Source of the DNA: Thiohalomonas sp.
Lineage (GTDB): Bacteria; Pseudomonadota; Gammaproteobacteria; GRL18
Assembly (NCBI GenBank): GCA_023864145.1
Contig: JAIVER010000114.1
Coordinates: 1 to 5,398, forward strand
DNA length: 5,398 nucleotides
Direction: 5' to 3'
The position numbers and the translations under genes were made by a program. Every line of letters begins with the position of its first letter. Positions within the stretch are counted from its first letter, which is position 1. This document shows, piece after piece, positions 1 through 5,398 of this stretch. The notes under the pieces are model-generated. The model was not told the DNA's origin, searched no databases, and saw nothing but the letters and a program-made list of their open reading frames with translations.

Positions 1-18
1 TCAAAAGCAATTTTTATT

Positions 19-47
19 AGGAGCGGCAACGATACCGCCTTTTTTTT
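19..47 (+). terminator. Probable intrinsic terminator of a gene left of the window
   Basis: GCGG (23-26) pairs with CCGC (35-38) across an 8-base loop. With A22 bulged out, the stem can be extended by G21-C39, a G20-T40 wobble and A19-T41. A run of eight T (40-47) follows, as expected for a rho-independent terminator read on the + strand. The GC core is only four pairs, so the call is moderate. On the - strand no T run follows the stem, so it is unlikely to end soxB, which approaches from the right. It implies a + strand gene ending just before position 1, convergent with soxB. Confidence 0.45.
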
Positions 48-154
48 GTCAACTGTTTTATGTTATATTTTTAAATTTTTTTCCTCTTTTGGGGAATGTG
101 AAACTCTAAACTTTAGATATCTAGATTAAACGGCCTTATATTGCCTGGAAACTT

Positions 155-2068
155 TTAATCCAGCTCACCAGGGTAATCAGCAATCCCCGGATTTTTGCTC
201 ACGCCTAATAATTTAGGATGATTGATCTTAGGTAAACGCAATATATTGTCTTTACTGCGTTGGCTGATAATATAATCATATACCACATCCCACATTAAAC
301 GGCCTTCAGGAGTGCGGTTAACCGAGGCCCAGCCTGCTACTTTATAGGTTTCTTCGGGATCAATTAAATGACCATTATCAAGTCGTGCATCGGTAATTCG
401 CTCATAAATAGGCTTATCAGGATCAATGGTATAATCCAGACCTCCGATACGTACCATGTCACCACCGGACTGCAGATAAGGATCTGGATCAAACAAGTTG
501 TCAGCAACACCTTCAAGGATATTCATCAGAACCTTGCCTTTCATATCGGCAACATAGGTTTCACCATAGGTTATGGCGCATTGACTCATCACATCTTCCA
601 TAGTGATCCAGTCACCTTTTAAGGTGGTGGTTCCCCAGCGTACACCCGCTGACATAGACACCTCAGCCTTGTATTCATGTCTCAAAGCATTACATAGAAT
701 TTGATCCCAGCTGCCCATAAAGTTACCGCGACGATATAACAGGCGATCTGCAATGGCTAATTTTTCATTAAGGATTTCTTCATAGGATTTGCCGAGACGG
801 GATTTATTGAAGAAATGCTTAGTGGCACGACTTTCAATAATCTTATTGTCATACTTTGTCTGGCGTATTTGCTTGATATAAGCCGCCATTTCTTTGTCAG
901 CAGGCAGCCAGTCAGTAATAATGGGCAGCATGTGATAATGCATGGCTTTGATTTTGCCTTTTTGAATATCAAAATCCATGACACCGATATATTTACCATT
1001 AGAACCGGCATTGGTGACCAGACAAGTGCCGCCCTCTACATTTTTAACCTCTAGCGGTTTAGGCATAGCATCATGCGTATGACCACCAAAAACAGCATTC
1101 AGTCCTGGAACGTTTTGTGCCATTTTAATGTCAACATCCATGCCATTGTGAGAGAGCAGGACAATAGCATCGGGCTTTTCGTCAGCACGTATTTGAGCAA
1201 CCAGCTCAATCATGTCATCTTCACGCAGGCCAAATGACCAGTCAGGGAAAAATTCCTGTGGATTGGCATTGGCGGTACGGGGAAAAGCCTGTCCAATAAT
1301 ACAAATACGTGCGCCATTGAGCTCTTTGATCACATAAGGGCGAAAAGCATGGCCGGAATCTTCATCATAAAGACCACTGCCGTCAAAACGCTCGACCATG
1401 GCAGAGTATTCATCACTCATAAGAGCCTCTTCTTTAACACGCACGTTCTGACCGATAAAATCACCCTTGAATAAAGCAACATTACTGAGTACTTCTTCTT
1501 CTCTATAGGTAAATTCCCAGTGACCAACCATTACGTCCACACCCAAAATATTTGAGGCTTCCACCATATCAACACCACGAGTCCACAAGGCAGTACCAGA
1601 ACCCTGCCAGAGATCACCACCGTCAATAGTGAGCGTATTTTCTTTACCACCTGCTTGTTGGCGAAGTCTATCTAATAGCGTTTTAATCCGAGCAAAGCCA
1701 CCGGTTTTACCATAAATTTTAGCGACATTTTCAAAGTTCAGATAAGTGTAAGCATAGGCTTCAGGTGAATTGGGTTTAAGATCCATTTTTGTCAGTAGTT
1801 TGGTGCCAACCAGATGAGGAGGGCGACCATAGGCATCAGCTACACCCAGATTAACATTAGGTTCACGGAAGTAAACAGGATTTAATTGGCCATGTACATC
1901 AGTAATGTGCAGAATACGCGCATTACCTTTCATTGGAATGCTGTAAAAATCTTTTGGTTTATTTTCACTGGATTTACTGACTGCATTGAGCGGAAAAAGT
2001 GCCGGAACGGTAGTCGCCGTACCAGCTATTCCCATTACTTTAACAAAATTACGTCTTGAAACTGCCAT
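155..2068 (-). CDS. soxB: SoxB, periplasmic thiosulfohydrolase of the Sox pathway
   Basis: SoxB is a di-manganese hydrolase that releases sulfate from thiosulfate-derived sulfane groups carried on the SoxYZ carrier cysteine in the periplasm (family knowledge). The 637-residue product starts with a twin-arginine signal (SRRNFVK, residues 4-10) and a hydrophobic stretch to about residue 29, fitting Tat export of a folded metalloprotein. A metallophosphatase domain follows with DVHGQ (57-61), GGDLWQGSGT (150-159), LLSHNGMD (304-311) and GGHTHD (328-333). VGHWEFTY (181-188), where 5'-nucleotidases carry GNHE/D, is a SoxB hallmark. The C-terminal half (about 425-600) is of the 5'-nucleotidase C-terminal type and includes QSGGDMVR (about 533-540). 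The protein is somewhat longer than the roughly 560-600 residues usual for SoxB, with no internal break. The start is supported by AGAGGG six bases upstream (complement of 2075-2080) and by the Tat motif directly after it. It is divergent from the sensor kinase gene. No other sox gene lies in the window and no convincing terminator is visible between its stop and position 1. Confidence 0.96.
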   Translation of the reverse strand: MAVSRRNFVKVMGIAGTATTVPALFPLNAVSKSSENKPKDFYSIPMKGNARILHITDVHGQLNPVYFREPNVNLGVADAYGRPPHLVGTKLLTKMDLKPNSPEAYAYTYLNFENVAKIYGKTGGFARIKTLLDRLRQQAGGKENTLTIDGGDLWQGSGTALWTRGVDMVEASNILGVDVMVGHWEFTYREEEVLSNVALFKGDFIGQNVRVKEEALMSDEYSAMVERFDGSGLYDEDSGHAFRPYVIKELNGARICIIGQAFPRTANANPQEFFPDWSFGLREDDMIELVAQIRADEKPDAIVLLSHNGMDVDIKMAQNVPGLNAVFGGHTHDAMPKPLEVKNVEGGTCLVTNAGSNGKYIGVMDFDIQKGKIKAMHYHMLPIITDWLPADKEMAAYIKQIRQTKYDNKIIESRATKHFFNKSRLGKSYEEILNEKLAIADRLLYRRGNFMGSWDQILCNALRHEYKAEVSMSAGVRWGTTTLKGDWITMEDVMSQCAITYGETYVADMKGKVLMNILEGVADNLFDPDPYLQSGGDMVRIGGLDYTIDPDKPIYERITDARLDNGHLIDPEETYKVAGWASVNRTPEGRLMWDVVYDYIISQRSKDNILRLPKINHPKLLGVSKNPGIADYPGELD

Positions 2069-2276
2069 TATGAACCCTCTATTAAATACTTCAAAAACTT
2101 TAGTTATATTTGCGCTTTATTATTTATAAAAATCAATTACATTAAAATGGACAAAAATAAGATAAACTATGGTGGTTTTCCATAATATCAATACTTAACA
2201 ACAGAAGTCCTGCTATAGTTAGTGATATTAGCCAGAGTTTTTGTTATTTTCTACTCGGAATTAATGCTTTACTATA
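2069..2276. promoter_or_regulatory. soxB-side control region of the divergent intergenic DNA
   Basis: This AT-rich stretch has no plausible gene. It should contain the soxB promoter and, because the miniature element inserted to its right, probably also the ancestral promoter of the kinase operon. An 8-bp inverted repeat TAATATCA/TGATATTA (2183-2190 and 2223-2230, centres 40 bp apart), a smaller one TATGG/CCATA (2168-2172 and 2180-2184), and the octamer CTATAGTT repeated at 2213-2220 and 2272-2279 are candidate regulator sites. I see no strong sigma-70 -35/-10 pair in either direction, which fits activator-dependent promoters but does not prove them. Confidence 0.4.
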
Positions 2277-2284
2277 GTTTTTTA
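2277..2284. repeat. Left 8-bp target site duplication
   Basis: GTTTTTTA directly abuts the left end of the inverted-repeat element and is repeated exactly at 2434-2441 against its right end. The identity stops at both boundaries (2276 A versus 2433 C; 2285 G versus 2442 C), as expected for a transposition footprint. The T-rich sequence raises the chance of coincidence slightly, but the exact abutment on both sides argues against it. Confidence 0.82.
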
Positions 2285-2433
2285 GTAACTACTCAGCGTG
2301 TATTTTTAAATAACCTTTGTTAAGCCTATGGTCACTTATTTTTATAACTTTGAAAACTCGCTACGCTCAAATAATCAAAGTCAGAAAAATAAGCAACCAT
2401 AGACTTTTTGTAACTAACACGCTGAGTAGTTAC
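2285..2433. mobile_element. Non-autonomous miniature element (MITE), IS66-like ends
   Basis: A 149-bp element is bounded by perfect 17-bp terminal inverted repeats, GTAACTACTCAGCGTGT at 2285-2301 and its reverse complement at 2417-2433. It is flanked by exact 8-bp direct repeats. It has no transposase or open frame of useful length, so it must be mobilised in trans. IS66-family elements characteristically have ends starting GTAA and make 8-bp duplications (family knowledge); assigning it to IS66 is inference from these two traits. The interior is itself a long imperfect palindrome (2322-2353 against 2375-2406), so nearly the whole element can fold back on itself. It sits 43 bp upstream of the kinase start codon. 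The intact duplication and perfect ends suggest a fairly recent insertion. Confidence 0.85.
2322..2406 (-). repeat. Internal foldback arms of the miniature element
   Basis: Bases 2322-2353 match the reverse complement of 2375-2406 at 27 of 32 positions, with a 21-base loop (2354-2374). Four of the five differences are transitions, and all four become G-U wobbles if the - strand is transcribed, giving 31 of 32 pairs. On the + strand the same positions are A-C mismatches. The remaining difference is U-C in the - strand RNA. The strand is therefore given as -, as the better-folding orientation. Whether it is ever transcribed is unknown. Confidence 0.7.
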
Positions 2434-2441
2434 GTTTTTTA
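2434..2441. repeat. Right 8-bp target site duplication
   Basis: GTTTTTTA here is the exact copy of 2277-2284 and begins on the base after the right terminal inverted repeat. Removing 2285-2441 would restore one copy and place the soxB-side regulatory DNA 35 bp upstream of the kinase start codon, which is a reconstruction of the site before insertion. Confidence 0.82.
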
Positions 2442-2476
2442 CTTATTAAAAATAAATCAATAAGGTTTTATCAGGT

Positions 2477-4684
2477 ATGATTTTTAAAGGTATTTTTTTA
2501 TTTTTTTTATGCTGTATTGGTTTTGGGGGCTCTGAAGTGTCAGCAAGTGAAAATAAAGAAATTATCTATATAGGTGTTTTGAGTCATCGTGGTGATGAAG
2601 TGACTCAAAAAACCTGGTCGCCAACGGCTCAATATCTTACGGAAACACTCAGTTCTTATCAATTCATAATAAAGCCGCTGGATTTTGATGAAATTCATTC
2701 TGCTGTCAATAAGGAGAAAGTGGATTTTTTACTCGTCAACTCGGGCATTTATGTTGATATGGAGGTACGTTTTCGAATTTCGCGAATTGTGACTTTAAAT
2801 AATCGAATTGATGATATTCCATTAAACGTCTTTGGCGGGGTTATTTTTACCCGTAAAGAACGTAATGATATCAATGATATCAGCAGTATTGTGGGTAAAA
2901 GCTTTATGGCTGTTGATGAAACCTCTTTAGGTGGTTTTCAAATGGCTTGGCGCTTAATAAATAAGCAAGGCTTAAATCCCTATAAGGATTTTTTATCCAT
3001 GTCTTTTGCCGGTACTCATGATGAAGTTGTAATGGCGGTAAAAAATGGTCTGCTTGATATTGGCACGGTGAGAACCGGTATTTTGGAAACTATGGCGCTA
3101 AAAGGTGATATCAATCTTGATGAGTTTAAAATTATATCTCCTGTTACTGATGATGGCTTTCCTTATCTTCATAGTACGTCACTTTACCCGGAATGGCCTT
3201 TTAGTAAATTATCACATACGTCTAATGCTCTGGCTCAGGAAGTGGCCTTGGCACTATTAAAAATGAGTAATATTCACCCCTTAGAATCCAGGCATCAGGT
3301 TGCTGGCTGGACAATCCCTTTAAGTTATCAATCAGTGCATGAGCTTTTTAAAGAACTGAAATTATCCCCTTATGCACAATATGGTCGTTTTACCTTACAG
3401 GATGCCATTCAACGCTATTGGAAAGGGATTGCTATTATTTTATTTTTTTTAGTGATAATGACGATTATGAGCACCTGGATCGCACGCTTAAATAATCAAT
3501 TAAAAAAATCAAAAATTTCTTTAGAACATCAGCATGATTTAATACTTAACTCTGTTTGTGATGGTATCTATGGAGTGGATAGAAATGGTAATTGTATCTT
3601 CATGAATCACTCTATGAGTTTGAATACCGGATGGAAAATTGAAGATTTTCAAAGTGGTAATCAACATGATTTATTGCATCATACTCGTGAAGACGGCTCT
3701 AAACATAAGAAAGAAGAATGTCCTGTTTATCTGACCTTTATGGATAATCAACAGCGCTATATAGATAATGACATTTTTTGGAAAAAAGATGGTACAAGCT
3801 TTCCGGTTGAGTATAGTAGTACCCCGATGATTGATCATAAGGGCCATGCAATTGGCAGTGTAGTGGTTTTTAGAGACATTAGTGAACGTAAGCTGGCAGA
3901 TGAAGAAAAACGACGACATCAAAAAGAAATTACTCATATGGCGCGTCTTAATACCATGGGTGAAATGGCATCGGGTATTGCTCATGAGTTAAATCAACCA
4001 TTAACTGCTATAGCAACCAACGCGTTTGCCTGTATTCAATTGTTGGAATCGGGTGAAATAAAAAAAGATAAACTAATGGATATTTTAGACAGCATTGGTT
4101 TGCAGGCTCAACATTCGGGTCAAATCATTAAGCAGTTACGTCAGTTTGTGCGTAAAGAGCAGCCAGAACGCTCTATTATTAATATTAATGATTCGGTTAA
4201 AGATGTGCTTATATTTGTGGAATCAGAAGCACGTAAAGCCAATGTTAAAATTATTTGCAATATGGATAAAAGCCTTCCAAAGGTACTTGCCCAACCTATT
4301 CAAATAGAACAGGTTTTATTAAATTTATTAAAAAATTCTATTGAAGCATTACAAACTATCGATAAAGGAAATAGAAAATTGCTGATAACAACAGAAGTTG
4401 CTGGCGATAATGCAGTGATTGTTACCGTTGAAGATAATGGCCCGGGAATTGAAAAAGAAGTTAAGGAAGGCCTGTTCGACCCCTTTGTTACAAGTAAAAA
4501 TGACGGCCTGGGCTTGGGCTTGTCTATCAGTCAGGGTATCATAGAGTCACATCACGGGAAACTGTATCTGCACTCTGGTGACAGGAGTGATAAGAATGGT
4601 ACAATATTTCGTTTTGCTCTGCCTGTGGTCAGTAAAGTTGATGAGATGGATGAAACTGTCTTTGCAAAAAATTTAGTGAGGTAA
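2477..4684 (+). CDS. TtrS/ThsS-like membrane sensor histidine kinase (PhnD-like sensor, PAS, HisKA, HATPase)
   Basis: This is a sensor kinase that probably reads a periplasmic sulfur oxyanion and phosphorylates the regulator encoded next. Residues 1 to about 24 form a signal peptide (hydrophobic core 5-16, likely cleavage after VSA). Residues 28 to about 290 resemble the PhnD-type periplasmic binding domain of the tetrathionate sensor TtrS and thiosulfate sensor ThsS; this domain contains no cysteine. A membrane helix lies at about 317-335. A PAS domain with its PAC end (VVVFRDISERK, 462-472) spans about 350-472. The kinase core has the HisKA motif with phosphoacceptor His503 (AHELNQPL, 502-509), the N box (NLLKNSIEAL, 616-625), the G1 box DNGPGI (653-658) and the G2 box GLGLGLSI (677-684). 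All catalytic motifs are intact. Salmonella TtrS is shorter, near 590 residues; the PAS domain accounts for most of the difference. The ATG is chosen because the signal peptide begins there; AAGG lies 11 bases upstream, a long spacing. A miniature element sits in its upstream region. The ligand is inferred from family and neighbours, and phosphonate or another anion cannot be excluded. Confidence 0.9.
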   Translation: MIFKGIFLFFLCCIGFGGSEVSASENKEIIYIGVLSHRGDEVTQKTWSPTAQYLTETLSSYQFIIKPLDFDEIHSAVNKEKVDFLLVNSGIYVDMEVRFRISRIVTLNNRIDDIPLNVFGGVIFTRKERNDINDISSIVGKSFMAVDETSLGGFQMAWRLINKQGLNPYKDFLSMSFAGTHDEVVMAVKNGLLDIGTVRTGILETMALKGDINLDEFKIISPVTDDGFPYLHSTSLYPEWPFSKLSHTSNALAQEVALALLKMSNIHPLESRHQVAGWTIPLSYQSVHELFKELKLSPYAQYGRFTLQDAIQRYWKGIAIILFFLVIMTIMSTWIARLNNQLKKSKISLEHQHDLILNSVCDGIYGVDRNGNCIFMNHSMSLNTGWKIEDFQSGNQHDLLHHTREDGSKHKKEECPVYLTFMDNQQRYIDNDIFWKKDGTSFPVEYSSTPMIDHKGHAIGSVVVFRDISERKLADEEKRRHQKEITHMARLNTMGEMASGIAHELNQPLTAIATNAFACIQLLESGEIKKDKLMDILDSIGLQAQHSGQIIKQLRQFVRKEQPERSIININDSVKDVLIFVESEARKANVKIICNMDKSLPKVLAQPIQIEQVLLNLLKNSIEALQTIDKGNRKLLITTEVAGDNAVIVTVEDNGPGIEKEVKEGLFDPFVTSKNDGLGLGLSISQGIIESHHGKLYLHSGDRSDKNGTIFRFALPVVSKVDEMDETVFAKNLVR

Positions 4685-4694
4685 ATGAATAATT

Positions 4695-5309
4695 ATGAAT
4701 GATGTACCCAGTGTTTTTATTGTAGATGATGATGAACAGGTTCGCAGTGCCCTGACTTTGCTTATGGAGTCAGTCGGACTCAAGGCAAAAAGTTTTGCAT
4801 CAGCTCATGATTATTTAGAGCAGTTTGATGCTGCAAAGCCCGGCTGTCTTATTCTTGATGTGCGCATGCCGGGAATTAGCGGACTTGATTTACAGGCTAG
4901 ATTAAGTGCAGAAAAAATTCACCCGCCGCTTATTATCATTACTGGTCATGCCGATGTGCCTATGGCGGTTAGAGCAGTGACTGCAGGTGCGGTTGATTTT
5001 ATTGAAAAGCCATTTAATAATCAGTCGATGTTAGATAATGTACACCGGGCGATTGAATTAGATGCGAAACAGAGAGGTGAGTCATCTCGACTACAAGATG
5101 TTGAACTGCGCTACGATGAACTCACACCAAGAGAAAAAGAAGTACTACAGCTCGTTATTGATGGTAAGCGTAATAAAATAATTGCTTCGGAAATGCATAT
5201 CAGTCAATCTACAGTGGAAGCTCATCGTTCAAAAGTAATGGAGAAAATGTTGGCTAAAACACTATCGGATCTGATGCGTATGGCTCTTTTGCTTAAATTA
5301 ATATCATAA
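4695..5309 (+). CDS. FixJ/TtrR-like response regulator, partner of the upstream kinase
   Basis: This is a cytoplasmic two-component transcription regulator of 204 residues. The receiver domain (about 5-120) has the acidic pocket DDD (11-13), phosphoacceptor Asp55 in LILDVRMPG (52-60), Thr83 in ITGHAD (82-87) and Lys105 in EKPF (104-107). A short linker leads to a LuxR/FixJ-type helix-turn-helix (about 140-200), with LTPREKEVL (143-151) and the recognition helix region SQSTVEAHRSKVMEKM (170-185). Length and order match FixJ, TtrR and ThsR. It starts 10 bp after the kinase stop, so the two form one operon and almost certainly a cognate pair. The best Shine-Dalgarno sequence, GAGG at 4678-4681, overlaps the kinase end and is 13 bases from the ATG, suggesting translational coupling. 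An ATG at 4685 is in another frame and is not the start. Targets are not visible; soxB is the obvious candidate. Confidence 0.95.
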   Translation: MNDVPSVFIVDDDEQVRSALTLLMESVGLKAKSFASAHDYLEQFDAAKPGCLILDVRMPGISGLDLQARLSAEKIHPPLIIITGHADVPMAVRAVTAGAVDFIEKPFNNQSMLDNVHRAIELDAKQRGESSRLQDVELRYDELTPREKEVLQLVIDGKRNKIIASEMHISQSTVEAHRSKVMEKMLAKTLSDLMRMALLLKLIS

Positions 5310-5324
5310 CACTATACCCATGAC

Positions 5325-5349
5325 CTATGAAAATGCTTGATTTTCATAG
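5325..5349. repeat. Perfect 10-bp hairpin downstream of the regulator gene
   Basis: CTATGAAAAT (5325-5334) and ATTTTCATAG (5340-5349) are exact reverse complements around the 5-base loop GCTTG. It begins 16 bases after the regulator stop codon. The stem is AT-rich and is followed by AGAAGAAG rather than a T run, so it is not a standard intrinsic terminator. It could be an mRNA 3' structure, an operator, or a translation-control hairpin, since it covers two ATG codons of a possible downstream frame. Confidence 0.65.
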
Positions 5350-5398
5350 AGAAGAAGATCAAAATTATCCAATGACGCAAATTACTCTCACAGCCCAT
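5327..5398 (+). CDS. Possible 5' end of a downstream gene, cut by the window edge
   Basis: An open frame runs from ATG at 5327 through the last base (24 codons, reading MKMLDFHREEDQNYP then MTQITLTAH). In-frame alternatives are ATG at 5333 and ATG at 5372; the last gives a product beginning MTQITLTAH, and a purine-rich stretch (GAGAAGAAG, about 5349-5357) lies some 14 bases ahead of it. No starting point has a good Shine-Dalgarno sequence, and 24 open codons are weak evidence. If real, it is co-directional with the two-component operon with a gap of 17-62 bp. I do not recognise the product. Confidence 0.3.
   Translation, partial: MKMLDFHREEDQNYPMTQITLTAH

Noticed and set aside
105..126. Overlapping small palindromes (TCTAAA/TTTAGA at 105-117, AGATATCT at 115-122, ATCTAGAT at 119-126) as a soxB terminator
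   Set aside because: The stems are short and AT-only or nearly so, with no T run on the - strand; not enough to call a terminator or operator.
1..129. Frame open from the left edge to the TAA at 127-129, possible 3' end of an upstream gene
   Set aside because: The translation is F/L-rich and runs through the terminator-like stem and T run; AT-rich non-coding DNA explains it better.
368..1054. Open frames of 79-84 codons on both strands inside soxB (for example 368-622 and 815-1054 on +, 757-1011 on -)
   Set aside because: They lie entirely within the clearly conserved soxB coding sequence, have no recognisable domains and no supporting start context; they are shadows.
2285..2433. The long palindrome as a bidirectional transcription terminator or as a CRISPR or REP-type repeat
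   Set aside because: There is one copy with a single symmetric dyad and no spacer array, and the flanking 8-bp duplication with GTAA ends fits a transposon footprint better; the T run outside the right end is part of the target duplication.
2408..2436. Possible promoter at the right end of the miniature element (TTGTAA, 17-base spacer, TACGTT)
   Set aside because: The -10 match is poor (about 3 of 6), so an outward element-borne promoter is not supported by sequence alone.
2477..2560. Lipoprotein signal at the kinase N-terminus because of Cys12 and Cys13
   Set aside because: The residues before the cysteines (FFL) do not fit a lipobox and the cysteines sit inside the hydrophobic core; a normal signal peptide ending near VSA fits better.
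3671..4307. Open frames 3671-3985 (-) and 4095-4307 (+) inside the kinase gene
   Set aside because: They overlap the PAS and kinase-core coding sequence, whose motifs are intact in the main frame; the translations look like low-complexity shadow peptides.

Overview
The window looks like chromosomal DNA from an AT-rich, sulfur-oxidising proteobacterium, most likely a gammaproteobacterium. This rests on a full-length soxB, a PhnD-domain sensor kinase of the TtrS/ThsS type and a FixJ-type response regulator. The species cannot be named from the sequence alone.

Layout, left to right. Positions 1-154 are AT-rich and hold a probable intrinsic terminator (19-47, + strand) for a gene left of the window. 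Positions 155-2068 (- strand) encode SoxB, the periplasmic thiosulfohydrolase of the Sox pathway, with a twin-arginine signal. Positions 2069-2476 are the divergent intergenic region. About 200 bp on the soxB side look like ordinary regulatory DNA. Next comes a 149-bp miniature transposable element (2285-2433) with perfect 17-bp terminal inverted repeats, flanked by an exact 8-bp target duplication; the GTAA ends and 8-bp duplication point to the IS66 family. Positions 2477-4684 (+) encode a membrane sensor kinase with a periplasmic PhnD-like domain, one clear membrane helix, a PAS domain and a complete HisKA/HATPase core. Positions 4695-5309 (+) encode its FixJ/TtrR-like response regulator. 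A perfect 10-bp hairpin (5325-5349) follows, overlapping the possible start of another + strand gene cut by the window edge.

Working model (inference): the kinase senses an oxyanion such as thiosulfate or tetrathionate in the periplasm, phosphorylates the regulator, and the pair controls soxB or nearby sulfur genes. The miniature element lies between the ancestral control region and the kinase gene, so it may have changed kinase expression. The most noteworthy items are the intact insertion footprint, the strand-asymmetric foldback inside it, the PAS-containing kinase architecture, and the pairing of a TtrS/ThsS-type system with an oxidative sox gene rather than a reductase.
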